From an uncultured Bacillota bacterium (GTDB taxonomy: Bacteria > Bacillota > Sulfobacillia > UBA995 > UBA9673), in assembly GCA_937863905.1 (NCBI GenBank), contig CALMHV010000010.1, positions 1 to 20,154 of the forward strand: a stretch of 20,154 nt of DNA, in the 5' to 3' direction. Below are positions 13,778-20,154 of this stretch, one piece after another. Position 1 is the stretch's first letter; each line of letters begins with the position of its first letter. The position numbers and the translations under genes were made by a program. The notes under the pieces were generated by a model, which was given only the letters and a program-made list of their open reading frames with translations, ran no database searches and was not told the origin of the DNA.

Positions 13778-14343
13778 TGGTTGAAGACCAGCACGCGTCC
13801 TTCCTCGCGGAAGGCGATGAGGTTGGGCTGCTGGCGGAAGTCCCGGAGGTCGTCCAGCATCTCCTCGATGAGTTCCTCCTGGACAGCGAGGTCCTCATTC
13901 TCGACGTGCGGGAGGCTGTCGACGACGAGCTCGTCGCCGAAGAACTCCCGGACCACCGTGAGGATGAGGGAGAGTTCGTTTTGGGTCAGCGAGTCGATGT
14001 CCCGCCACATCTCCACCACGCTGACGCCCTGGCGGGCCTTCACGGCGAGGTCGAAGACCCGAGTCTCACGGTCCACCAGGCGGACGTAGGCCTGAATCGA
14101 CTTGCCGATACGCTCGCGCAGGGCCGCCACCCGTTCTTCGGGCAGCCCCGAGCGCACCAGCACGGACAGCCGAAGGCAGTGGGATTCGCGCCGATAGGTG
14201 ACACTGGCCACTTCGGGGTAGCGGACGAGGATAGACACGAACAGGCTGACCGTCCCGCCCTGGTTCGCCGGGCACTCAGCCACGGCGGCCGGGGCGCGCC
14301 GGTTCCCCCGTTTGTCCCTCTTCAACCCGAACCCCCCTCGCAC
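13774..14343 (-). CDS. uncharacterised 189-aa protein between rny and ymdB
   Basis: I do not recognise a family. After a basic N-terminal stretch of about 30 residues the protein has an alpha/beta domain (SLFVSILVRYPEVASVTYRR, then HCLRLSVLVRSGLPEERVAALRERI), a middle region with DRETRVFDLAVKARQGVSVVEMWRDI, and a helical acidic C-terminal part (VQEELIEEMLDDLRDFRQ) ending REEGRVLVFNQ. There is no membrane segment. The GTG at 14343 has a poor SD; a TTG at 14325 preceded by GAGGGGGG is a good alternative start. The stop overlaps ymdB as ATGA. Codon use resembles the neighbours, and the gene fills exactly the rny-ymdB gap, supporting a real gene. A role tied to RNase Y or YmdB is only inference. 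Confidence 0.8.
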   Translation of the reverse strand: MRGGFGLKRDKRGNRRAPAAVAECPANQGGTVSLFVSILVRYPEVASVTYRRESHCLRLSVLVRSGLPEERVAALRERIGKSIQAYVRLVDRETRVFDLAVKARQGVSVVEMWRDIDSLTQNELSLILTVVREFFGDELVVDSLPHVENEDLAVQEELIEEMLDDLRDFRQQPNLIAFREEGRVLVFNQ

Positions 14344-14419
14344 CCCATCTCGCGCCCGGGTAAGGCGCTGACCAGCGGAAAGCCGTTCTCCCGGCCCGGT
14401 ATTCTCCCAGACCCTATCT

Positions 14420-14454
14420 TTCCCTTCCCTGCCCCTGGAGGCAAAGGGAGGGAA
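14420..14454 (-). terminator. imperfect hairpin after rny
   Basis: TTCCCTTCCCTGCC and GGCAAAGGGAGGGAA can pair over about 13 bp with a one-base and a two-base bulge and a 6-base loop, starting about 20 bases after the rny stop. No U tract follows on the minus strand, so it may be an mRNA-end or processing structure rather than a true terminator. Confidence 0.35.
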
Positions 14455-14473
14455 CCGCGCGCGCGGCCGCCCC

Positions 14474-16015
14474 CTATTTCGCGATGTCCACGGCCCTCGT
14501 CTCCCGGATGACCGTGACCTTGATCTGACCCGGGTACTCCAGTTCGGACTCGATGCGCTTGACGATGTCCTTGGCCAGACGAGCCGCGGTGATGTCGTCG
14601 ATCTTCTCCGGCTTCACGATAATCCGGATCTCACGGCCGGCCTGGATGGCGTAGGCCTTGTCCACGCCGTCGAAGGAGTCGGCAATCTCCTCAAGCTTCT
14701 CCAGGCGCTTGATATAGGCTTCCAGGGTTTCCCGGCGGGCCCCCGGCCGCGCCGCGGAGATGGCGTCCCCCGCTGCCACCAGCACGGCTTCGACCGAGCT
14801 GGGTTCGACGTCTCCGTGATGGGCGGCGATGCCCAGGACCACCTCGTTGGATTCGCGGTACTTCTTGGCCAGTTCGACACCGATCGCGGTGTGGGTCCCC
14901 TCCACCTCGTGGTCGACGGCCTTTCCGATGTCGTGGATCAAGCCGGCGCGCTTGGTCACCGCCACGTTGGCTCCGAGCTCCGCGGCCATCGCCCCGGCCA
15001 GGTGCGTAACCTCCAGGCTGTGGGTCAGGACGTTCTGGCCGTAGCTGGTCCGGAACCTCAGGCGCCCCAGGAGCTTGATGATTTCGGGGTGCAGCCCGGC
15101 CACGCCGGCCTCGAAGGCCGCCTGCTCGCCTTCCTCGCGGATGCGAACCTCGACTTCCTTCTGGGCTTTCTCCACCGTCTCCTCGATGCGGGCCGGATGG
15201 ATGCGTCCGTCGCTGATAAGCTTCTCGAGGGCGACCCTGGCCACTTCGCGTCGCACGGGATCGAAGCCGGAAAGGATGACCGCCTCAGGAGTGTCGTCGA
15301 TGATGAGGTCGATGCCGGTCAGGGTCTCGAAGGCCCTGATGTTCCGGCCCTCGCGGCCGATGATGCGGCCCTTCATCTCGTCGTTCGGGAGAGCCACCAC
15401 GGAGACCGAGGTCTCGGCCACATGGTCGGCGGCGCACCGCTGGATGGCCAGAGAGATGATGTTGCGCGCCTTCTTGTCGCCGTCTTCCTTGGCCTCAATC
15501 TCGATCGCCCGCACCAGGGCGGCGGCCTCCTGGCGGCTCTGGTCCTCCACGTACTTCATCACAATGGCCTTCGCCTGCTCGCGGTCCAGACCGGAGATGC
15601 GTTCCAGTTCGGACAGCTGCTTGGCCTTTATCTCGTTGATCTCGTCTTGGATCTGGTCGGTCTCCTTCTCGCGCGAGCGCAGGACTTCGTCCCGCTTCTC
15701 CTGGGACTCGGACTTGCGATCCAGCGTCTCCTCCCGTTGGGCGAGCCGGTTCTCCCGGGCCTGCAGTTCGGTACGCCTGTCCCGTATCTCCCGTTCCGCT
15801 TCGTTCTTCTGACGGATGGCCTCTTCTTTCGCATCGATGACCGACTCGCGCCTGACGCGGTCGCCTTCCCGCTTGGCGTCCTCAAGGATGCGCTTGGCCG
15901 CTTCCTCCGCCGAGGCTATCTTCGCTTCCGACAGGGCCTTGCGCCCGAAGTAACCCGCGGCGGCACCGGCGACGAGAGCCAGGACGGCTACAAGAATCGC
16001 TATCCCGATGTTCAT
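14474..16015 (-). CDS. rny: ribonuclease Y (membrane-anchored endoribonuclease)
   Basis: RNase Y starts mRNA decay in Bacillota as part of the membrane-bound degradosome-like network. The 513-residue protein (normal length) begins with a single membrane anchor ([21 protein letters not shown]), then a long charged coiled coil from about 30 to 190. A KH RNA-binding domain ([17 protein letters not shown]) follows near 205-270, and an HD domain with [14 protein letters not shown] and LIHDIGKA near 330-420. The ATG at 16015 is chosen because the membrane helix starts just after it. AGGGAG lies 12 bases upstream, and an in-frame TTG at 16072 would fall inside the leader hairpin. The gene has its own promoter and a long structured leader, suggesting regulation apart from recA-recX. 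Confidence 0.96.
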   Translation of the reverse strand: MNIGIAILVAVLALVAGAAAGYFGRKALSEAKIASAEEAAKRILEDAKREGDRVRRESVIDAKEEAIRQKNEAEREIRDRRTELQARENRLAQREETLDRKSESQEKRDEVLRSREKETDQIQDEINEIKAKQLSELERISGLDREQAKAIVMKYVEDQSRQEAAALVRAIEIEAKEDGDKKARNIISLAIQRCAADHVAETSVSVVALPNDEMKGRIIGREGRNIRAFETLTGIDLIIDDTPEAVILSGFDPVRREVARVALEKLISDGRIHPARIEETVEKAQKEVEVRIREEGEQAAFEAGVAGLHPEIIKLLGRLRFRTSYGQNVLTHSLEVTHLAGAMAAELGANVAVTKRAGLIHDIGKAVDHEVEGTHTAIGVELAKKYRESNEVVLGIAAHHGDVEPSSVEAVLVAAGDAISAARPGARRETLEAYIKRLEKLEEIADSFDGVDKAYAIQAGREIRIIVKPEKIDDITAARLAKDIVKRIESELEYPGQIKVTVIRETRAVDIAK

Positions 16016-16262
16016 CTGTGATTTCATCTCCCTATGAAGAAAGGAGCCGACGGGACGTCGGCTCCTTGGCAAGTGCGGCTACCGCTCTACTGGCGTCTAC
16101 GGCTCAGGCGCAAAAGACCACAAGGCGCGATGTCGCAAGACAGGCCTTCTAGGTGGCCCTTCCGCTCTCGCCCTCTCCGCTGAACCCACAAGGCTCGAAA
16201 CAGCCTACGCCTGATCAATAGTCGAGACGGTAATAACTCACTTAAACAAGCCTTATCCCTTG
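16016..16262 (-). ncRNA. structured 5' leader of rny, class unknown
   Basis: A transcript from the promoter at 16267-16296 would carry about 245 untranslated bases before rny. Several pairings can be drawn by eye: 16202-16212 (AGCCTACGCCT) with 16092-16104 (GGCGTCTACGGCT) as a closing stem; inside it AAGGC-GCGA (16122-16130) with TCGC (16133-16136) and GCCTT (16144-16148); then the perfect hairpin 16041-16067 before the SD. I match it to no known riboswitch or T-box class. Confidence 0.4.
16041..16067 (-). terminator. terminator-like hairpin in the rny leader
   Basis: AAGGAGCCGACG and CGTCGGCTCCTT form a perfect 12-bp stem with a 3-base loop. On the minus strand TCTTCAT follows the stem, a weak U tract, and the rny SD (16033-16028) comes 7 bases later. 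It may be a transcription attenuator for rny, the end of a separate small RNA, or a translation-control hairpin. Confidence 0.6.
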
Positions 16263-16266
16263 GAAA

Positions 16267-16296
16267 ATTCTAACCTTTTGCCAGGTAGCTTGTCAA
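16267..16296 (-). promoter_or_regulatory. sigma-A promoter of rny
   Basis: On the minus strand a perfect TTGACA (16296-16291) is followed after 18 bp by TAGAAT (16272-16267), a five-of-six match to TATAAT. The -35 starts one base past the recX stop codon. Transcription should start near 16260. Confidence 0.8.
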
Positions 16297-16297
16297 G

Positions 16298-16819
16298 CTA
16301 GGCCTCAAGTTCATCCACGGGGCCGTAGGCGGCCCGCAAGGCCTCCTCGCAGGCGCGCCCCCCGAACCCCCGGCGGCGCAGGAGGTCCCAGAGCTTCTTC
16401 TTCGCCGCGGCCGCGCTCGGCGCCCGTTTCGAGGCGACCTGCATGGCCAGGGCCACTTCCCGCTCCGGTGGCAGATTCTCGGCGAGCACGGCCGAGACGA
16501 TCTGGTCGTCCACGCCCTTCTGCCGGAGTTCCGCGCCCAGGCGGGCGGGACCGCAGGGATAGGAGCGGCAGCGCTCCTCCACCCACGCGGCGGCGAATTG
16601 TCGGTCGTCGAGGTAGCCCGCACGCTCGGCCCGTGAGACGAGGTCGGCGATGGTCTCCTCCGCGTACCCCTTGGACCGCAGGCGCGCGCTGAGTTCGCGC
16701 ACGGTCCGCGGTCGCAGGGCGAGGAGATCCAGGGCGTAGGCTTCGGCCCGGCGGGCCGGGTCTTCCCGGCCGGAACCGCTCTCCCGGGGAGCCCGAGGCC
16801 TCCGGCCCATCCTAGCCAT
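16298..16819 (-). CDS. recX: RecX, regulator of RecA
   Basis: RecX binds RecA filaments and inhibits RecA strand-exchange and coprotease activities. The 173-residue protein shows the tandem three-helix repeats of the family: [23 protein letters not shown], then [22 protein letters not shown], then [19 protein letters not shown], and a C-terminal [13 protein letters not shown]. The first roughly 20 residues are basic and low-complexity. The ATG at 16819 lies 8 bp inside recA, so the genes are coupled; a second ATG at 16810 (MGRRPRAP) is an alternative start. The rny promoter begins directly after its stop. Confidence 0.92.
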   Translation of the reverse strand: MARMGRRPRAPRESGSGREDPARRAEAYALDLLALRPRTVRELSARLRSKGYAEETIADLVSRAERAGYLDDRQFAAAWVEERCRSYPCGPARLGAELRQKGVDDQIVSAVLAENLPPEREVALAMQVASKRAPSAAAAKKKLWDLLRRRGFGGRACEEALRAAYGPVDELEA

Positions 16820-17861
16820 CCGACCCGCCGGCTTCCGCGGCGTCTTCAGAGGGGTCGGCCGACTTCGGCTTGATCTGGCCGAGTTGCAGTATCCCCCGCA
16901 CCTTCGCCTCGATGATCGCCGCCGTCTCCGGGTTCTGTTTCAGATGATCGCGGACCGACTCGCGGCCCTGGCCGAGCCGCTGGTCCCCGAAGGAGTACCA
17001 GGCCCCCGTCTTCTCGAGGACGCCCAGGTCGGTGGCCACGTCGATGAGGCTGCCCTCCCGCGAGATGCCGAGGCCGTAGATGAGATCGAACTCGGCCTGG
17101 CGGAACGGCGGGGCGACCTTGTTCTTCACGACTTTGACCTTGACCCTCATGCCGATAATCTCGTTGCCCTGCTTGATGGACTCGACCCGACGGACCTCCA
17201 GGCGCAGAGTGGCGTAGAACTTCAGGGCGCGCCCCCCGGGCGTGATTTCCGGGTTGCCGAAAAGCACGCCGACCTTCTCCCGGATCTGGTTGATGAAGAC
17301 CACGCTCGTGTTGGACTTGGAGATGGCCCCGGTGAGTTTCCGAAGGGCTTGGGACATCAGGCGGGCCTGGAGGCCGACGTGCGAATCGCCCATCTCCCCC
17401 TCGATCTCGGCCTTGGGCACGAGGGCGGCCACGGAGTCGATGACCACGATGTCCACGGCGCCGCTGCGGACCAAGGCCTCCGTTATCTCGAGCGCCTGTT
17501 CGCCCGTGTCCGGCTGCGAGATGAGAAGGTTGTCGATGTCCACGCCGAGGCGCGCCGAGTAGTGGGGGTCGAGGGCGTGCTCGGCGTCGATGAAGGCCGC
17601 GATGCCGCCGAGCTTCTGGGCCTCGGCGATGAGGTGCAGGGCGACTGTGGTCTTTCCGGAACCCTCCGGCCCGTAAACCTCGACCACCCGGCCTCGCGGG
17701 ACCCCTCCCACCCCGATAGCCATGTCCAGAGCGATGGAGCCGGTGGGGATGACCTCGATGCTCGTGTTGAGGGCCGCCTGACCGAGGCGCATGATGGTGC
17801 CCTTGCCGAACTGCTTCTCGAGTTGCCCGAGAGTGAGTTCCAGGGCCTTCTCCTTGTCCAC
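16812..17861 (-). CDS. recA: RecA recombinase
   Basis: RecA forms ATP-dependent filaments on single-stranded DNA for homologous recombination and for triggering LexA cleavage. The 349-residue protein has the Walker A motif GPEGSGKT (64-71), the Walker B region [14 protein letters not shown], the L1 and L2 loops ([36 protein letters not shown]) and the acidic C-terminal tail typical of RecA. The GTG at 17861 follows GGAGGT by 8 bases. A promoter candidate lies at 17910-17940. I found no Gram-positive SOS box (GAAC-N4-GTTC) in the 200 bp upstream. The stop lies inside recX. Confidence 0.98.
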   Translation of the reverse strand: MDKEKALELTLGQLEKQFGKGTIMRLGQAALNTSIEVIPTGSIALDMAIGVGGVPRGRVVEVYGPEGSGKTTVALHLIAEAQKLGGIAAFIDAEHALDPHYSARLGVDIDNLLISQPDTGEQALEITEALVRSGAVDIVVIDSVAALVPKAEIEGEMGDSHVGLQARLMSQALRKLTGAISKSNTSVVFINQIREKVGVLFGNPEITPGGRALKFYATLRLEVRRVESIKQGNEIIGMRVKVKVVKNKVAPPFRQAEFDLIYGLGISREGSLIDVATDLGVLEKTGAWYSFGDQRLGQGRESVRDHLKQNPETAAIIEAKVRGILQLGQIKPKSADPSEDAAEAGGSDG

Positions 17862-17909
17862 CTAACCCCACCTCCGGGAATGGTCGCTGGGGAAGACAGC
17901 GCACTGTGG

Positions 17910-17940
17910 ATTATGGACCGGCCCCACCACCCGGCGTCAA
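17910..17940 (-). promoter_or_regulatory. putative recA promoter
   Basis: On the minus strand TTGACG (17940-17935) and CATAAT (17915-17910) each match consensus in five of six bases, but the spacing is 19 bp. A small hairpin (CGCTG / CAGCG, about 17885-17901) follows in the leader before the SD. Confidence 0.5.
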
Positions 17941-18063
17941 TCAGGTCTTGCCGCCCGGCCGACGCAAATCCGCGCCGCTCTCGACAGGAAGAGACGGGTG
18001 CCGCATCCTGTATTCGACCCCATCGCCCGGTCTCCCTTGAGGCGCTTCGCGCGCCGGCCCGGC

Positions 18064-18636
18064 CTAGAGGGAAAAGGTGGCGAGAGGCGTGTAGACGGGT
18101 CCCGTCGGCCGCAGGTCGCTCGAGAAGAGCACGACTCGCCCGACCGCCACCGGCGGACCCTCGTAGGTGCGCAGGGAGGCGAGGCTCTCTCCGAGGGTCG
18201 CCCTGTTCTTTGCGGACCGGCAGCGCCCCACCGTGAGGTGGGGTGAGAAGGGACGGCTCTCGCGCGGGAAGCCCAGGGGTTCCAAGGCCGCTTCGACGCG
18301 CGCGGCGAGCGCCACCAGCGGCTCCTGGCCCTGGGTCACTCCGACCCAGACAACCCGCGGACTCGCGGCCGACGGGAAGGCTCCGACGCCCGAGAGGCGG
18401 AAGGCAAAAGGCCCCGGGGGCCCGCCGTCGCCCAGGGCCGAGTGTAGGGCCTCCACGACCTTGGGAACGTCCCCCGCCGGGACCGCGCCGAGGAACTTCA
18501 AGGTCAGGTGCAGGTTGCCCGGGGCGACCCACTTGACGTCCGCCCCCGTGGCCCGCAAACGCTCAATGACCCCGCCCACATCCCGCCGGGCCGGGTCGTC
18601 CAATTCGACAGCGACAAAGCACCGCAATGAGTTCAT
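18064..18636 (-). CDS. thpR: RNA 2',3'-cyclic phosphodiesterase (2H phosphoesterase, LigT family)
   Basis: ThpR (once called 2'-5' RNA ligase) hydrolyses 2',3'-cyclic phosphate ends of RNA. The 190-residue product carries both HxTx motifs of the 2H superfamily: HLTL at 43-46 (HLTLKFLG) and HLTV at 133-136 (SPHLTVGR), with a family-typical N-terminus MNSLRCFVAVEL. The frame is open upstream to 19095, but that extension is low-complexity antisense sequence over cinA. The ATG at 18636-18634 overlaps the cinA stop as ATGA, with GGGAG 8 bases upstream. recA follows about 200 bp downstream with its own promoter. Length and motifs are normal. Confidence 0.94.
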   Translation of the reverse strand: MNSLRCFVAVELDDPARRDVGGVIERLRATGADVKWVAPGNLHLTLKFLGAVPAGDVPKVVEALHSALGDGGPPGPFAFRLSGVGAFPSAASPRVVWVGVTQGQEPLVALAARVEAALEPLGFPRESRPFSPHLTVGRCRSAKNRATLGESLASLRTYEGPPVAVGRVVLFSSDLRPTGPVYTPLATFSL

Positions 18637-19892
18637 GCGAGCCACTCCCACAGCCTGACGAGCGACCTGTGGGCGGCCCTCTGTTTGATAAGGCCGCGCT
18701 CCCCGCTGAACACGTGTCTCCAGCAGGCTTCGGTCGGCCCCAGGGGCGCTTCGCCGGAGATGGCGATGTAGACCAGTCCGACCGGCTTGGCCTCCGAACC
18801 GCCGTCCGGACCGGCGATGCCGGTCAGGGCCAGCCCGAGACTCGTCCCGGCGCTCTGTCGGGCCCCGCGAGCCATGGCCAGGGCCACTTCCTCGCTGACC
18901 GCCCCGTACCTCGACAGCAGTTCCTGGCCGACGCCGAGCAGCTGGGTCTTGGCCTGGTTCGAATAGACGACGAAACCCCGTTCGAAGTACTCGCTGCTCC
19001 CCGGGACCTCGGTCAGGAGATGACCAACCAGTCCGCCGGTCAGGGACTCGGCCAGGGCCAAAGTGACGCCCCTGGCCCGGAGTCTCTTCCCGCACGCCTC
19101 GGCTATGGTCTCGCTGTCATAGCCGAAAATATGGGGGCGCAGGCGTTCCTCGACAGCGGCGACCATGCCCTCCACCAGCGCCCGGGCCTCGGCCTGGCTC
19201 GGCGCCTTCGCGGTCACCCGGAGGTGGGTCTCCCCGACCGTCACGAGCGGGGCGACGCTGGGGTTGGCGGAATGGATGAGGTCGCGGACGGCCTCCTCGA
19301 CGGCCGGTTCCCCGAGGCCGCAGAGCTTGACGACCCGCGTGTGCAGGAATGACGCGGCCCGTCCCTCCGCCGCGGCCAGTTCCCGGAGCGCGGGGCCCAG
19401 GTGGTCCCGCACCATCGGCTCCAGTTCGGCCGGGGGACCCGGCAGGAGGGCCACGTGCTTGCCTCCTTTGGAGACGAGAAGCCCGGGGGCCGTTCCCGCC
19501 GCGTTCGGCAGGATGCGAGCGCCCTCGAGCACCAGGGCCTGCTTGGCCACGGCCCTGGACAGGACCTGACTCCCGTGGCGTTCGAGCAGGCAGGTGATGC
19601 GGTCCGCGACGGCGGGGTCGTGGACCAAAGGCACGCCCAGGACCTCCCCCACCGTCTCCTTGGTCAGGTCGTCCTCGGTCGGGCCGAGGCCGCCGCAGGT
19701 GACCACGAGGTCGCTCCGGCCCAGGGCGAGGCGGAGGGCGGCGGCCAGGCGCTCCCGGTTGTCTCCGACGACCTGCTGGAAGTACGCGTCGATACCCAGC
19801 TCGGCCAGCCTCTCGGCCACAAACCGGGCATCGGTGTTGGTAATCTGGCCGAGCAGGAGCTCGGTGCCGACACAGACGATCTCACCTATCAT
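18633..19892 (-). CDS. cinA: CinA, competence/damage-inducible protein
   Basis: CinA couples an N-terminal molybdopterin-binding-like ADP-ribose pyrophosphatase domain (COG1058) to a C-terminal domain related to the nicotinamide mononucleotide deamidase PncC. The 419-residue protein shows GTELLLGQITNTDARFVAERL at the start, TCGGLGPTEDD (65-75), PGPPAELEPM (151-160), and in the C-terminal domain AESLTGG (281-287) and ALTGIAGPDGG. The ATG at 19892 follows AGGAGG by 4 bases; the open frame beyond it to 19958 is not family-like. It is first in a cinA-thpR pair, upstream of recA as in many Bacillota. A 12-nt inverted copy of its SD/start region lies about 100 bp upstream. Confidence 0.95.
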   Translation of the reverse strand: MIGEIVCVGTELLLGQITNTDARFVAERLAELGIDAYFQQVVGDNRERLAAALRLALGRSDLVVTCGGLGPTEDDLTKETVGEVLGVPLVHDPAVADRITCLLERHGSQVLSRAVAKQALVLEGARILPNAAGTAPGLLVSKGGKHVALLPGPPAELEPMVRDHLGPALRELAAAEGRAASFLHTRVVKLCGLGEPAVEEAVRDLIHSANPSVAPLVTVGETHLRVTAKAPSQAEARALVEGMVAAVEERLRPHIFGYDSETIAEACGKRLRARGVTLALAESLTGGLVGHLLTEVPGSSEYFERGFVVYSNQAKTQLLGVGQELLSRYGAVSEEVALAMARGARQSAGTSLGLALTGIAGPDGGSEAKPVGLVYIAISGEAPLGPTEACWRHVFSGERGLIKQRAAHRSLVRLWEWLA

Positions 19893-20005
19893 GCTTCCTC
19901 CTGTTCGTAGCCTTTCCCTCGGCTCCTTCGTGCGAACCGGCCCGCGGTCTGCCAACACCGCAGGTGAGCCCTAGGCTCGCGCCAGGCCGCCGGGGAGGAA
20001 GCATG
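19890..20005 (-). repeat. 12-nt inverted repeat spanning the cinA SD and start
   Basis: CATGCTTCCTCC at 19890-19901 (cinA start codon plus SD on the minus strand) is perfectly complementary to GGAGGAAGCATG at 19994-20005. In a cinA mRNA starting upstream of 20005 the two could form a long-range stem hiding the ribosome site. Between them lies a short hairpin GAGCC-CTA-GGCTC (about 19964-19976). Confidence 0.5.
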
Positions 20006-20009
20006 GAAA

Positions 20010-20044
20010 GCCCGGTCCAGCCGGGGGGGCCGGCCGAACCGGGC
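20010..20044 (-). terminator. GC-rich hairpin after the right-edge gene
   Basis: GCCCGGT (20010-20016) and ACCGGGC (20038-20044) are complementary, with further partial GC pairing between them. The element lies about 43 bases beyond the stop of the partial gene at the right edge. No U tract follows on either strand, so termination is only suggested by position. Confidence 0.3.
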
Positions 20045-20086
20045 GAGTGAAATCGACAACCGGGGACGAGCGGACCGCCCCGAAGA

Positions 20087-20154
20087 CTAGCCTCGGACTA
20101 CTTTCCGCGCCAGAAGCTTGACCGCCTTTCGCCACTGCACCTCGCGACCGCCGG
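20087..20154 (-). CDS. C-terminal end of an unknown gene (partial, runs off the right edge)
   Basis: A minus-strand frame open from the right edge ends at TAG 20089-20087 after 21 visible codons, giving a basic helical tail (REVQWRKAVKLLARKVVRG). Most third positions are G or C, like the other genes. A hairpin follows. In many Bacillota pgsA lies just upstream of cinA, but this tail is too short to identify and I do not assign it. Confidence 0.45.
   Translation of the reverse strand, partial: GGREVQWRKAVKLLARKVVRG

Noticed and set aside
16080..16100. T-box-like GCGGTAGCCGC before the rny hairpin
   Set aside because: The essential UGGN bases that pair with the tRNA end are not matched, an extra G is present, and no specifier loop motif is recognised.
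18637..19095. Upstream extension of the thpR frame to 19095
   Set aside because: It lies over conserved cinA sequence and has no homology-like content; the ATG at 18636 matches the family start and overlaps the cinA stop.
20003..20050. Plus-strand 15-codon frame with GGAGG and ATG upstream of cinA
   Set aside because: It is very short and Pro/Gly-rich, and it lies over the GC-rich hairpin; the SD-ATG is better explained as the inverted copy of the cinA start region.

Overview
The window is GC-rich (roughly two thirds G+C) and looks like chromosome from a spore-forming, probably anaerobic member of the high-GC Bacillota. The evidence is the recA-recX / rny / ymdB / spoVS block, a spoVS gene with a textbook sigma-H promoter, and a ferredoxin-type 2-oxoacid oxidoreductase. 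I name no genus. There are no tRNA or rRNA genes, insertion sequences, phage genes or CRISPR arrays.

Layout. From the right edge leftwards almost everything is on the minus strand. The right part (20154-16298) holds the tail of an unknown gene, then cinA-thpR-recA-recX. The centre (16297-12574) holds rny behind its own promoter and a roughly 245-nt structured leader, an uncharacterised 189-aa gene translationally coupled to ymdB, and spoVS. Next (12573-8567) comes an acyl-CoA dehydrogenase followed tightly by the alpha, beta and gamma subunits of a 2-oxoacid:ferredoxin oxidoreductase. Then (8551-3855) come an M19 dipeptidase, a PHP-domain phosphoesterase, TldD and TldE, closed by a perfect 16-bp hairpin. 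The left part (3723-609) has a coiled-coil protein of unknown function, pxpA, and a fused pxpB-pxpC. The only convincing plus-strand gene is a 60-aa two-helix membrane protein at 372-554 with its own promoter and Shine-Dalgarno (SD).

How they work together. The right half is the conserved recombination and RNA-turnover neighbourhood (RecA/RecX, RNase Y, YmdB, ThpR, CinA). The left half has a peptide and amino-acid turnover theme: TldD/TldE and dipeptidase release amino acids, PxpA/PxpBC recovers glutamate from 5-oxoproline, and the oxidoreductase plus acyl-CoA dehydrogenase could oxidise 2-oxoacids to acyl-CoA and onward. This metabolic link is inference from neighbourhood.

Most notable observations: (1) the PHP gene and tldD both appear to lack ATG/GTG/TTG starts. 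The PHP gene seems to start at CTG inside a CTGA stop/start overlap, and tldD at ACG seven bases after a strong SD. (2) A full-consensus sigma-H promoter precedes spoVS. (3) rny has a long, foldable leader ending in a terminator-like hairpin. (4) A 12-nt perfect inverted repeat could hide the cinA SD and start codon. (5) An uncharacterised gene sits between rny and ymdB. I found no complete new multi-gene system such as a defence island or RiPP cluster.
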